DNA of 64,000 nucleotides, from assembly GCA_965229005.1 (NCBI GenBank), contig CBDDIP010000002.1:620001-684000 (forward strand), written 5' to 3'. Below are positions 1 through 8,898 of this stretch, piece by piece; the first letter of the stretch is position 1; each line of letters begins with the position of its first letter. The DNA is from CBDDIP01 sp965229005. Its GTDB lineage: Bacteria > Actinomycetota > Acidimicrobiia > Acidimicrobiales > Ilumatobacteraceae. The notes below the pieces were generated by a model. It was not told where the DNA came from. It made no database searches and worked only from the letters and a program-made list of their open reading frames with translations. The position numbers and the translations under genes were made by a program.

Positions 1-1059
1 TCAGTCGGCGAAGAGCAGGCCGCGGATCGTGGCCAGCGTGGTCAGGTCGTGCACGTCACCGGGCAGGAGCGGGACCCACACCGGCTCGGCGCCCGTGTCC
101 TCCACCAACGGCTGGAGGTTGGCTCGCTCGGCGTCGGCCGCGGCGCACAGCTCGACGAGGTTGTCGTGCAACGCACCGGCCGCCTCGCCCCGAGGTCGCT
201 TCGCCGGCGGATCACCGAAGACCGGCGTCGCCCGGTTGACCACGACGGCACCGACGTCGATCGACGACTGACGCAACCGTTCGGCGAAGAACCGCGCCTC
301 CTCGATCGTGTCGGTCCGCGGGGAGGCAACCAGGACGAACGAGGTGGAGGTGCCATGCAGCAGGGTGATCACCTCGTCGGCACGCGAGCGGAAGCCCTGC
401 TCCATCCCGCTGAACGCCTGGAAGAAGGCGATCGCGTCGGCCAGCACCTCACCACCGACCACCTTGCCGATGGTGCGCAGGATCGGCTGGGCGGCCACGT
501 TGAGCACCTTCAAGCCGCGGCGCGTCGGCATCATCAGCAGCTTGAACAGCGGGTGGTCGATGAAGCGGGTGAGCGTGCCCGGCGCGTCGAGGAAGTCGAG
601 CGCGTTGCGCGTCGGCGGCGTGTCGACGATGACCACGTCGAACCGCGGGTCCAGGTGCAGCGCGTGCAACCGCTCGGCGGCCATGTACTCCTGGGTGCCG
701 CTGAGCGAGCCGGCGATGTTTCGGTAGAAGCGGTTGGCCAGGATCCGTTCGGCCTGCTCGGGGCTGGCCGCGTTGGCCGAGACCAACCCGTCGAACGTCG
801 TCGCCGTGTCGAGCATCAGGGCCCACAGCTCGCCGGGCGCGTCGACCGGCAGCCGGATCGGATCGTTGGTCAACCCGCCCGGCACGCCCAACGCGTCGGC
901 CAGCCGCTTGGCCGGATCGATGGTGACCACGACGGCGCGTCGCCCGAGCGCAGCAGCCTGGAGCCCGGTCGCTGCTGCCGTGGTCGTCTTGCCGACCCCG
1001 CCGGAGCCGCAGCAGACCAGCACTGCCGACTCGGCGACCACATCGGCGAGCGCGGTCAC
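1..1059 (-). CDS. ArsA/GET3-type ATPase, second of tandem pair (Rv3680-like)
   Basis: A 352-residue cytoplasmic P-loop ATPase of the ArsA/GET3/SIMIBI group. The deviant Walker A GSGGVGKTTT lies at residues 18-27 and a switch motif DTPPTRNALDF near the middle. It pairs with the upstream ATPase in the way mycobacterial Rv3679/Rv3680 do, and the two probably form a heteromeric ATPase. The substrate cannot be read from sequence. The start is the GTG at 1057-1059, which overlaps the stop of the upstream ATPase by 4 bases, so the two are translationally coupled. A reading frame continues upstream of this GTG, but it is antisense shadow of the neighbouring gene. The family is certain; the function is not. 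Confidence 0.9.
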   Translation of the reverse strand: MTALADVVAESAVLVCCGSGGVGKTTTAAATGLQAAALGRRAVVVTIDPAKRLADALGVPGGLTNDPIRLPVDAPGELWALMLDTATTFDGLVSANAASPEQAERILANRFYRNIAGSLSGTQEYMAAERLHALHLDPRFDVVIVDTPPTRNALDFLDAPGTLTRFIDHPLFKLLMMPTRRGLKVLNVAAQPILRTIGKVVGGEVLADAIAFFQAFSGMEQGFRSRADEVITLLHGTSTSFVLVASPRTDTIEEARFFAERLRQSSIDVGAVVVNRATPVFGDPPAKRPRGEAAGALHDNLVELCAAADAERANLQPLVEDTGAEPVWVPLLPGDVHDLTTLATIRGLLFAD

Positions 1060-1916
1060 GGCGCTCCGATCGCCGTGGCCAGCAGGTCCACGGCAGCGGC
1101 GTCGAGCGTCGACGTCGGCGCGACCGGCACGTGCACCTGCTCCAACGCGAGGTCCTCGCCCAGGCGAGCGCACTCGTCGCGGTGCATCGTCCGCCGCGCG
1201 TTGCGGAACTCGGCAGCCAACCGAACGGGCGAGCCCTCCGGCGCGCCGGACGCGTCGAGCATCGCCCCGTCGTCGAGCGCGTTGACCACCACCGGGCCGA
1301 GCTGCACGCCCACCTTCTCCTCCAGGGCGTAGGCGGTCTCGATCGCCTCGTTCACCGGAGTCGTCTCCGGCAGGGTGACCAGCACCACCTGGCAGCGCTC
1401 CGGATCGCCGAGCATCTCGGCCACCTCGCTGGCCTGCGTTCGCACCGGCCCGCCGCGCACCGTGGCCAGCAGGCTGCTCGCCGACTGCAGGAACGTGACC
1501 GCGTGGCCGGCAGCCGGACCGTCGACGATCACCAGGTCGTGCTCGCCCAGCCGCTCCAGCTGCTTGATCTTGCCCAGGACGACGATGTCGTCGATGCCCG
1601 GTGCCGCAGTGGCCACCACGTCGATGATCCCGCTCGAGGCCAGGCGCTTCGACACCCGCTTCAGCCCGTGCGTGTCCAGGTACTCGGCCAGCGCGGCGGA
1701 CGCGGTGATCGACACGACCTCCACCCCCGGCCCGACGAGCTCGGCCAGCGCCGGCTTCCCGTCGAGCTCCACCACCAGGACCCGAAGCCCGGACCGGATT
1801 GCCGCACGGGCCAGCACGGCCGTTACCGTTGTCTTCCCGACGCCGCCTTTGCCGGCCACCACGATCACGCGTGTGGCGGTGAGGAAATGCAGCGGAACCC
1901 TGCTCTTCGGAGGCAC
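1056..1916 (-). CDS. ArsA/GET3-type ATPase, first of tandem pair (Rv3679-like)
   Basis: A 286-residue ATPase with Walker A GKGGVGKTTV at about residues 22-31 and a DGPAAGHAVTFLQ motif in the middle. It is the upstream member of the tandem pair and overlaps the next gene by 4 bases. In actinobacteria such pairs resemble the mycobacterial BagA/BagB-type ATPases. The start given is a GTG (1914-1916) without a clear ribosome-binding site, so an internal GTG just before the P-loop is possible. The divergent NfeD-like gene begins only 2 bases away, leaving no private promoter space if both starts are right. Confidence 0.88.
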   Translation of the reverse strand: MPPKSRVPLHFLTATRVIVVAGKGGVGKTTVTAVLARAAIRSGLRVLVVELDGKPALAELVGPGVEVVSITASAALAEYLDTHGLKRVSKRLASSGIIDVVATAAPGIDDIVVLGKIKQLERLGEHDLVIVDGPAAGHAVTFLQSASSLLATVRGGPVRTQASEVAEMLGDPERCQVVLVTLPETTPVNEAIETAYALEEKVGVQLGPVVVNALDDGAMLDASGAPEGSPVRLAAEFRNARRTMHRDECARLGEDLALEQVHVPVAPTSTLDAAAVDLLATAIGAP

Positions 1917-1918
1917 TT

Positions 1919-3355
1919 GTGCGCAGACTAGCGATCACCCTTCTCCTTGCCCTGCTCGCAGGGTGGTTCGGGTCGTCGCTGCTCGCGTCATCGGCCGCGG
2001 CCGGTGGCGTCCCTTCCCACGTGGCCACCGTGCCTCCAACCTCCCCGGCAACCACACCGATCACCGACCCGGCACCGACGGGCACCGGCAGCGACACCGC
2101 CGATGATCTGGCCCCGGTCGACGTGCTGCAGGTCTCCGGCCTGTTCGACGAGATCGTCGTCCACTCCATCGAGGACGCCATCGACCGCGCCGCGGATCAC
2201 GGGTCGCAGGCCCTGATCCTGCAGCTCAACACCGAGGGCGCGATCGTCTCGCGGTCGACGATGCAGGGCCTCCTGCAGCGAGTGGCCGACGCCCCGATCG
2301 CCATCGGCATCTGGGTCGGGCCCGACCGCGGCGCCCGGGCCTACGGTCTCCCCGCCCAGCTCTTCGCCGTCGCCGACGTCACGGCGATGGTGCCCGGCAG
2401 CCGCCTCGGCCACACCAGCGACCCGCTCTTCGTCGACGGCACGGCGATCAGCTTCGGCGCCTCCACCGACAAGTTGCGCAACGGCTCGATGAACTTCAAC
2501 GAGGCCCGCACCGCCGGCGTGCTCAAGCTCGACATCACCGACCAGGGCGTGCCGACGGTGCGCAGCATGGTCGCGGCCATGGACGGGGTGGACACCGACA
2601 CAGGCCAGCTGGACACGTTGGCCGACTCGCTCAACGACGAGGGCGGCGTGCAGAAGAACCTCACCCTCGTGCGCTTCAACGGCCTCGGCCTGATCGACGA
2701 GATCATGCACACCGTGGCCAGCCCGCCGATGGCCTTCCTGCTGCTGATCATCGGCATGGCGCTGCTGGTCTTCGAGTTCTTCACCGCCGGCGTCGGCGTC
2801 GGCGGCCTGGTCGGCGCCGTGTGCGCGATCCTCGGCTGCTACGGCCTCGAAGCGCTCCCGGCTTCGGGCATCGCCGTCGCGCTGCTCGTGCTGAGCATGT
2901 TGGCGTTCGCCGTCGACGTCCAGGTCGGCATCCCACGGCTGTGGACCGGGGTCGGCCTGGTGCTGTTCGTCATCGGCGCGTGGACGTTGTACGACCCGAT
3001 CCCCGGCACCGACCTGCGCCTCGGCTGGTTCACACTGATCGTCGCCGTGATCGGTGTGCTGCTGACGTTCGTCGTCGGCATGCCGTCGATGGTGCGCACC
3101 CGCTTCGCCACGCCGACCATCGGCCGCGAGTGGATGATCGGCGAGATCGGCTCGGCCACCACCAGCATCAGCCCCGAGGGCGTCGCGCTCGTCAGCGGAG
3201 CTCGCTGGCGGGCCCGCACCAACCGGGCGACACCGATCGCGGCGGGTGCCGAGCTGCGCGTCACTGCGATCGACGGGGTCACCCTCGAGGTCGAACCGGC
3301 CGAGGGCGGCGCTCGCGACTACCGAGAACGCCGAGCGAAGTCGTCCGTCGACTGA
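1919..3355 (+). CDS. NfeD-like membrane protein with a degenerate ClpP-class domain
   Basis: A 478-residue protein. It has an N-terminal signal or anchor segment (about 1-28), a Thr/Pro-rich linker, a ClpP-class domain (about 65-235), a cluster of transmembrane helices (about 255-390) and a C-terminal NfeD OB-fold (about 400-470). NfeD1b proteins are membrane serine proteases linked to stomatin partners; no stomatin gene is adjacent here. The usual nucleophile motif (GAxAASAG) is replaced by GARAYGLP at residues 138-145, so the catalytic Ser appears absent and the domain may be a non-proteolytic scaffold. The GTG start is supported by GGAGG about 6 bases upstream. Confidence 0.85.
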   Translation: MRRLAITLLLALLAGWFGSSLLASSAAAGGVPSHVATVPPTSPATTPITDPAPTGTGSDTADDLAPVDVLQVSGLFDEIVVHSIEDAIDRAADHGSQALILQLNTEGAIVSRSTMQGLLQRVADAPIAIGIWVGPDRGARAYGLPAQLFAVADVTAMVPGSRLGHTSDPLFVDGTAISFGASTDKLRNGSMNFNEARTAGVLKLDITDQGVPTVRSMVAAMDGVDTDTGQLDTLADSLNDEGGVQKNLTLVRFNGLGLIDEIMHTVASPPMAFLLLIIGMALLVFEFFTAGVGVGGLVGAVCAILGCYGLEALPASGIAVALLVLSMLAFAVDVQVGIPRLWTGVGLVLFVIGAWTLYDPIPGTDLRLGWFTLIVAVIGVLLTFVVGMPSMVRTRFATPTIGREWMIGEIGSATTSISPEGVALVSGARWRARTNRATPIAAGAELRVTAIDGVTLEVEPAEGGARDYRERRAKSSVD

Positions 3356-3362
3356 CCAGCTG

Positions 3363-4325
3363 ATGACCGGGAGTGGGGGCACATCCGAGGTTCATCGTGA
3401 CCGCGCACCGAACCGGGCGCCGACCGTCCTCGTCGTCGACAAGCGCACGTGGGTGCAGGGCCGCCCCGCCGGTTACAGCGTCGCCGGTGAGGGACTGCCG
3501 GTGGTGCTGCTCCACGGCTGGGCGCTGGCCCAGCACACCTACCGGTCGGTGATCGAGGAGATCGCCGCGCAGGGCTGCAAGGTGATCGCCCCGTCGATGC
3601 CCGGCTTCGGCGGCACGTCCGATCTGCCCGACTCGGCGTTCTCGATCGGCGGCTACGCGGCGTGGGTGAACGAGCTGCTCGAGGTGCTCGAGGTCGAGGA
3701 GCCGGCGGTGGTGATGGGTCACTCGTTCGGTGGCGGCGTGGCGATCCGCCTGGCCCACGACTGGCCGGCGCGGGTGCGTTCGCTGGTGCTCGTCAACTCG
3801 ATCGGCGGCTCGTCGTGGAAGCGCGGCCGCACGTTGCGCAGCATCGCCGAGCGGCCGCTGTGGGACTGGGGGCTGCACTTCCCGAGCGACGTGTGGCCGC
3901 TGCGTCAGGCGACGCGCGTCCTGCCCGTGGTGGCCGAGGACCTGCTGCCCAACCTGGTGCGCCACCCGAAGGCGATCATCAAGGTGGCCAACCTCGCCCG
4001 CCGCGCCGACCTGCGCGCCGAGCTCGAGTCGCTGCGCGACCGCGGCCTGCCGGTGACCGTGCTGTGGGGCACCCGCGACGGTGTCATCCCGCGCGAGTCG
4101 TTCGAGGCGCTGTGCGTCGCGTCGGGTGTGGAAGGCACGGTGGTCGACGGGTCGCACAGCTGGCTGCTGGCCGACCCGCACCGCTTCGGCGAGGTGATCA
4201 CCAACGACGTCAACATCGCTCGCGCGGCGCGAGAGCTGGAGCAGTCGAGCTCGGTGAAGAAGCGCAAAGGCATCCGCCGCGTGCGCACCCTCACGACTCG
4301 GGAAGTCGCGGACCCGGCATCCTGA
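3363..4325 (+). CDS. alpha/beta hydrolase
   Basis: A 320-residue alpha/beta-hydrolase fold protein. The oxyanion segment LLHGWAL, nucleophile elbow GHSFGG (Ser about residue 121), a strand-7 Asp in WGTRDGVIP and a late His in DGSHSW give a complete catalytic triad. The substrate is unknown. The ATG at 3363 starts 7 bases after the NfeD-like stop, so the two may be co-transcribed. The 3' end overlaps the convergent selB gene by 35 bases. The lysine/arginine-rich C-terminal tail (about residues 298-312) is unusual. Confidence 0.85.
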   Translation: MTGSGGTSEVHRDRAPNRAPTVLVVDKRTWVQGRPAGYSVAGEGLPVVLLHGWALAQHTYRSVIEEIAAQGCKVIAPSMPGFGGTSDLPDSAFSIGGYAAWVNELLEVLEVEEPAVVMGHSFGGGVAIRLAHDWPARVRSLVLVNSIGGSSWKRGRTLRSIAERPLWDWGLHFPSDVWPLRQATRVLPVVAEDLLPNLVRHPKAIIKVANLARRADLRAELESLRDRGLPVTVLWGTRDGVIPRESFEALCVASGVEGTVVDGSHSWLLADPHRFGEVITNDVNIARAARELEQSSSVKKRKGIRRVRTLTTREVADPAS

Positions 4326-5904
4326 GGTCGCCGCGACGCAACGTGATGCGCCGCTGATCGAGCTCGTTGAGCAGTGGGATGGCGAACTTGCGCGTCGTGC
4401 CCATCGCCTCGCGCAGCGCGCCGGTCGTCGCGCCGTTGAGGTTGGCGCGCAGCACCGGGGTGATCGCCCGTGTCGCGATCTCGACCGCCTCCGGGTGGAA
4501 GCAGATGCCGTCGCGTTCGACGACCAATCCGCGCATGACGAGCTCGCGCAGATCGGTTCGGTGCTCCTTCGAGGGTTCCGGCGGCTGCAACCCGCCGACG
4601 CGCAGCAGCTCGATCAGCGGGTGCCGCGCGATCGCCCGTTCGCGCTCCGCCTCGCGCCGCGCTTGCTCGCCCGCTTCGTGTGCGGCGAATCGTTCCGGTG
4701 AGAGGACGAGATCGTCGATCGATGCAGCTCGTCGTTCACCGGTGAGCTGCTCGAGCAGATCGACCGCGATCTCGCCGTGCTCGGCGATCAGCCGCTCGAC
4801 GTCGAGATCCGGCTGAGCGCGCGACGCCGGACGCAGCGGGCGCACGTCCATGACGATGCCGCCGCCGACGGTCTCATCGCGACCGGATTCGCGCAGCACG
4901 TAGCGGTCGCCCATCACCAACGGCAACCGCGCGTCGAGGTGCAGTCGCACCGCACCCGTGGTGCCGGGTTCCAACCGTTCGGTGCCGAGCACGCGAACCC
5001 GCGCCACCGCTTCGCGCGAACCGACGTGCACGGTGAACGCCCCGCGCCGCGACACGCTGTGACGCAGCGACGGCAGCACGGTGAGGCTGCCGTCGACCAT
5101 CGCCGAGGGGGCCCACTGCCCGGCGCGAACCACTGCGTCGCCGCGCATCACGTCGCTGCGTTCGACCCCCGTGAGGTTCAACGCGACTCGACGCCCGGGC
5201 GCGGCGCGATCCATCGAGCGATCGTGTGACTGGATCCCGCGCACCCGCACGGTGTGGCCTGCCGGCAGGATCGCCAGCTCGTCGCCGACGCTGATCGAGC
5301 CACCGGTGAGCGTGCCGGTGACGACGGTGCCGCTGCCGCGCGCGATGAAGCAGCGATCGATCCACAGCCGCGGTCGCGCGCGATCGACGGCGAGTGGGGT
5401 GCTTGCGACCAACGCCTCCAACGCGTCGACGAGCGCCGGCACACCGTGGGCGGTGCGGGCGCTGACGGGCACGATCGCAGCGTCCGCAAGGAACGTCCCC
5501 ACGACGCGATCGCGCACGTCCATCGCGTTGAGCAACGCGGTGTCCTCATCGACGAGGTCCGTCATCGTCAGCGCGATCACGCCGTGGCCGACACCGAGCA
5601 GCTCGAGGATGCGCAGGTGCTCTTCGCTCTGCGGCTTCCAACCCTCCGTCGCGGCGACGACGAACACGCACGCGTCCACCGCGCCGACGCCGGCGAGCAT
5701 GTTCGACAGGAAGCGCACGTGGCCCGGCACGTCCACGAAGCCGAGCTCGGCACCGCTCGGCAACGTCAACGCGGCGAAGCCGAGATCGATGGTCATGCCA
5801 CGCCGGCGCTCCTCCTCCCACCGGTCGGGGTGCACGCCGGTGAGCACCTGCACGAGCGACGACTTGCCGTGGTCGACGTGACCGGCGGTGGCGACAACGT
5901 GCAT
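4291..5904 (-). CDS. selB: selenocysteine-specific elongation factor SelB
   Basis: A 537-residue translational GTPase that delivers Sec-tRNA(Sec) to UGA codons marked by a SECIS element. G1 GHVDHGKSS is at residues 8-16, followed by the MTIDLGFA switch, DVPGH (G3) and TMTD (G4, the SelB-type variant of NKxD). Two EF-Tu-like beta-barrels follow, then C-terminal winged-helix repeats that bind the SECIS hairpin. It is shorter than E. coli SelB (about 614), mostly in the C-terminal part. It lies 7 bases after selA, so selA-selB form an operon. No selenoprotein, selD or tRNA-Sec was found nearby. Confidence 0.95.
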   Translation of the reverse strand: MHVVATAGHVDHGKSSLVQVLTGVHPDRWEEERRRGMTIDLGFAALTLPSGAELGFVDVPGHVRFLSNMLAGVGAVDACVFVVAATEGWKPQSEEHLRILELLGVGHGVIALTMTDLVDEDTALLNAMDVRDRVVGTFLADAAIVPVSARTAHGVPALVDALEALVASTPLAVDRARPRLWIDRCFIARGSGTVVTGTLTGGSISVGDELAILPAGHTVRVRGIQSHDRSMDRAAPGRRVALNLTGVERSDVMRGDAVVRAGQWAPSAMVDGSLTVLPSLRHSVSRRGAFTVHVGSREAVARVRVLGTERLEPGTTGAVRLHLDARLPLVMGDRYVLRESGRDETVGGGIVMDVRPLRPASRAQPDLDVERLIAEHGEIAVDLLEQLTGERRAASIDDLVLSPERFAAHEAGEQARREAERERAIARHPLIELLRVGGLQPPEPSKEHRTDLRELVMRGLVVERDGICFHPEAVEIATRAITPVLRANLNGATTGALREAMGTTRKFAIPLLNELDQRRITLRRGDLRMPGPRLPES

Positions 5905-5911
5905 GTGCGCG

Positions 5912-7195
5912 TCAGTGCAACGCGGCGCGCAACGCGGCGATCACGTGCTCGTCATCGGCCGCGGCAACGGTGCGCAGATCGAGCCAGGTGCGACCGTCGC
6001 GACTCCGGGCCATCACCGGCAGGTCGTGACCGCGCAGCGCATCGACGATGTTGCCGTCGATCACCACCCCGGCCGAGTCGATGGTCGCGCCGGGCGCCGA
6101 ACCCGCGCCGGGCACCGACCGCACCTCGGCAACCGAGCCGGTGCCCACGGCGGAAACGATCGCATCGGCGCGCGCCCGCAGGTCCGCGATCGGCAGGGCG
6201 ACCATCCGCCAGAACGGCACGTGCTCGACCACAGTGCGATCGAGGTAGGCGAGCGCGACCCGCTGCACCGCAGCCATCACGTGCCCGCCGGGCCGCAACG
6301 CCCGAGCGAGTGGATGGGCCGCGCAGGCGGCGACGAGGTCGGCGCGACCGGCGATGATCCCGCACTGCGGACCGCCGAGCAGCTTGTCGCCGCTGAACGT
6401 GACGAGTGCGGCGCCGGCCTGCAACGTCTGGCGAGCGGCCGGCTCGTCGGCCAACCACGACGGCGGCGCGCCGGGAAGCCACGGACACGATGCATCGACG
6501 AGACCGCTGCCGAGGTCGGCGACCACCGGCACGTCGAGCGTGGCCAGCTGCTCGACGGAGGTCGTCTCGACGAAGCCGTCGACTCGGTAGTTGCTGGGGT
6601 GCACCTTCAGCGTCAGTGCCACGTCGGCGGTCTTCCGAGCGAGCGCCTTGCGGTAGTCGGCGAGGCGCGTTCGGTTCGTCGTGCCGACGTCGACGAGGCG
6701 CGCTCCGCTCTGCTCCATCACCTCCGGGATGCGGAAGCCGCCGCCGATCTCGACGCTCTCGCCGCGGCTGACGAGCACCTGCCGATCGGCGGCCAGCGCG
6801 GCGAGCACCAGCAGCACCGCGGCCGCGTTGTTGTTGACCACCATCGCCGACTCCGCGCCGCACAACGTGGCGAGCAGCGTGCCGACAGCGTGCTGGCGCG
6901 AGCCGCGCTGACCGGTGACCACGTCGAGCTCGAGGTTCATCGGGTGCTCGTCGTGCGGCATCGCCAGCGGTGCCCGACCGAGGTTGGTGTGCAGCAGCAC
7001 GCCGGTCGCGTTGACGACCGGGCCGAGCAGCGAACGATGGAACGCGGTCGCGACGGCGAGCGCCGAGGCAGCGTCGGTCGGGTTGCCCGAAGCCACCGTC
7101 TCGCGTGCGAGCTGCACGCACACCGCGTGGGGCAGGCCGCTGGCGTGCATCGAGCGAGCCAGCGCGTCGATGCTGGGTGGACGCACCGGGGCCAT
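5912..7195 (-). CDS. selA: L-seryl-tRNA(Sec) selenium transferase SelA
   Basis: A 427-residue PLP enzyme that converts Ser-tRNA(Sec) to Sec-tRNA(Sec) using selenophosphate. The PLP-binding Lys is K271 in SGDKLLGGPQ. The N-terminal tRNA-binding region, NATGVLLHTNLGRAP and GTTNRTRL segments are typical of the family. The ATG at 7193-7195 gives the expected N-terminus; the frame extends upstream but only as antisense of dut. It is the first gene of the selA-selB operon and is divergent from dut. Confidence 0.95.
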   Translation of the reverse strand: MAPVRPPSIDALARSMHASGLPHAVCVQLARETVASGNPTDAASALAVATAFHRSLLGPVVNATGVLLHTNLGRAPLAMPHDEHPMNLELDVVTGQRGSRQHAVGTLLATLCGAESAMVVNNNAAAVLLVLAALAADRQVLVSRGESVEIGGGFRIPEVMEQSGARLVDVGTTNRTRLADYRKALARKTADVALTLKVHPSNYRVDGFVETTSVEQLATLDVPVVADLGSGLVDASCPWLPGAPPSWLADEPAARQTLQAGAALVTFSGDKLLGGPQCGIIAGRADLVAACAAHPLARALRPGGHVMAAVQRVALAYLDRTVVEHVPFWRMVALPIADLRARADAIVSAVGTGSVAEVRSVPGAGSAPGATIDSAGVVIDGNIVDALRGHDLPVMARSRDGRTWLDLRTVAAADDEHVIAALRAALH

Positions 7196-7243
7196 CGGCG
7201 CACCGTAGTTCCGCCGGAAATCGTGGCGGTAGCCTCGGCCGCC

Positions 7244-7681
7244 GTGCTGCCCGTGCCCGTCGTTCGCCTCGACCCCGATCTTCCGGCCCCCGCGTACGCG
7301 CACGAGGGCGACGCTGGCCTCGATCTGCGTGCACGCGAGGACGCCGTGGTCGCCCCCGCCGGCGGGCGGGCGTTGATCCCCACCGGCATCTCGGTCGCCA
7401 TCCCGCGCGGCTACGCCGGGTTCGTCCTGCCACGTAGCGGCAATGCGCTGAAGCACGGCGTGACGATGGGCAACGCCCCCGGCCTGATCGACTCGGCCTA
7501 CCGCGGCGAGGTGAAGGTGATCCTGCTGAACACCGACCCGACCGAGCCGTTCGTCGTCACCCGCGGCGACCGCATCGCCCAGCTGGTGGTGCAACGCGTC
7601 GAAGAGGTCGAGTGGGTCGTCGTCGACCAGCTCGACGGTGAGGATCGTGGTGGCGGCTTCGGTCACTCCGGCCGCACCTGA
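7244..7681 (+). CDS. dut: dUTP diphosphatase
   Basis: A trimeric dUTPase of about 145 residues that hydrolyses dUTP to dUMP and PPi. All five motifs are visible: AGLDL, PRSG, GLIDSAYRGE, RIAQLVVQ, and the C-terminal P-loop-like RGGGFGHSG arm. The VVRLDPDLPAP opening matches mycobacterial Dut. In-frame GTG codons at 7223, 7244 and 7253 are all possible starts; 7244 is chosen as closest to family length. It is divergent from selA. Confidence 0.93.
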   Translation: MLPVPVVRLDPDLPAPAYAHEGDAGLDLRAREDAVVAPAGGRALIPTGISVAIPRGYAGFVLPRSGNALKHGVTMGNAPGLIDSAYRGEVKVILLNTDPTEPFVVTRGDRIAQLVVQRVEEVEWVVVDQLDGEDRGGGFGHSGRT

Positions 7682-7796
7682 TCCGGTCTGTCACAACCCT
7701 GTCGTACGGTTGACTCATGACTCGTGACGGGCATCCGCTGCGGGTCTTGTCTAGAGCAACTAAAAGTCTGAGACCTGTCTAAAGGACGTCGACGTC
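7682..7796. other. intergenic region with a locally AT-rich tract
   Basis: This 115-base gap between dut and the AAA ATPase contains a stretch (about 7745-7790) much richer in A/T than its surroundings, with GTCT recurring three times. It ends in AAAGGA about 11 bases before the ATPase ATG, a plausible ribosome-binding site. No tRNA-Sec fold was found here. The tract may carry the ATPase promoter or mark an insertion boundary. Confidence 0.4.
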
Positions 7797-8883
7797 ATGG
7801 CGCCGAACCCGTTCACTCCAACCTTCGGAGCACCGCCACCGCTGGTCGTCGGTCGTCGTGATCAGCTCGATCAGTTCCAGGACGCCCTCGACGAAGGTCC
7901 CGGCAGCCCTGGGTTCGCGACGATCTACACCGGCGGCCGCGGCGTGGGGAAGACGGTCATGCTCAACGCCGCGGAGGATCGCCCGCGACGCCGGGTACCT
8001 CGTGGTCAGCGAGACGGCCACCACCGGCTTCGTCCGTCGGCTCGTCGACGAGCACCTGCCGCCACTGCTGCCTCGACGCCGTCGACGCGTCAGCGCCGGC
8101 GAGGTCACCGTCCTCGGAACCGGCGGCAGCATCGAGCTCGAACAGCTGACGGAGCGCTCGAAGAGCCTGCGCGAGCTGACCGATCAGATCACCCTCAAGG
8201 AACCGCTGTTGATCACGCTCGACGAGCTGCAGGCGGGTGTGATCGACGAGCTCCGTCAACTCGCCGTCGTCCTCCAGCACTCGATCCGCGAAGGGCGTCG
8301 CCTCGCGTTCTGCGGGGCCGGCCTGCCGTCGGCGGTCGACGACGTGCTGTCCGACAAGATCATCACGTTCCTCCGGCGCGCCGACGTGCACACCCTCGGC
8401 CCGGCCAACCAGGCAGCCGTCGCCAACGCCTTCGTCGACGTGATCTCCGGCGCAGGTCGATCGATCACGGCCGCCGATGCCGAGCGGGCAGCCGCCGCCA
8501 CCGGTGGCTACCCGTTCATGATCCAGCTCGTCGGCTACCACTCGTGGCGCCAGAACCCCGGGCGCAAGCAGGTCACGGCCGCCGATGTCGACGCCGGTGC
8601 CGAGGCGGCGCGCCGCCGTGTCGGCCGTCTCGTCTTCGAACCGGCGATCAACGAGCTGTCTGCCGTCGACAGGACCTTTCTGGCGCGCATGGCCGTCGAT
8701 GACGGGCCGTCGACGATGGGCGACATCGCCGCTCGGATGGGCGTCGACGCGAACTACGCCAGTCAGTACCGGTTGCGTCTCATCGCTGCCGGATTGATCA
8801 AGCCCGTCAAGCGCGGTGTCGTCGCGTTCGCGCTGCCCACCTTGCGCGACTGGCTCCGCGACCACGCGATCATCGACCCCTGA
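7797..8883 (+). pseudogene. AAA/Orc1-like ATPase interrupted by a +1 frameshift
   Basis: The first 60 residues from ATG 7797 contain a Walker A (GGRGVGKTVML). The rest of the protein continues one frame over, with Walker B LLITLDEL, a sensor region and a C-terminal winged helix up to the TGA at 8881-8883. The change of frame falls at about 7976-7978, in GAGGATC; removing one G gives AEDIARDAGYLVV without a break. The span is 1087 bases, exactly one more than a multiple of 3, so a single-base insertion explains it. It may be a pseudogene, an assembly error, or less likely a programmed shift, since a GGAGG sits at the site. Relatives of about 361 residues are intact AAA proteins of unknown role. 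Confidence 0.75.
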
Positions 8884-8898
8884 CGATCGCCAGAGCGC

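Noticed and set aside
1060..2181. A long minus-strand frame extending the second ATPase to over 700 residues
   Set aside because: It lies antisense to the first ATPase and NfeD-like gene and encodes low-complexity Arg/Gly/Ala; the GTG at 1059 with the 4-base overlap is the real start.
7682..7796. tRNA-Sec gene near selA
   Set aside because: No cloverleaf with a TCA anticodon and long variable arm could be built from these bases.
7797..8883. Selenocysteine or programmed readthrough to explain the broken ATPase
   Set aside because: The break is a change of frame, not an in-frame UGA, and the zero frame continues without a nearby stop.
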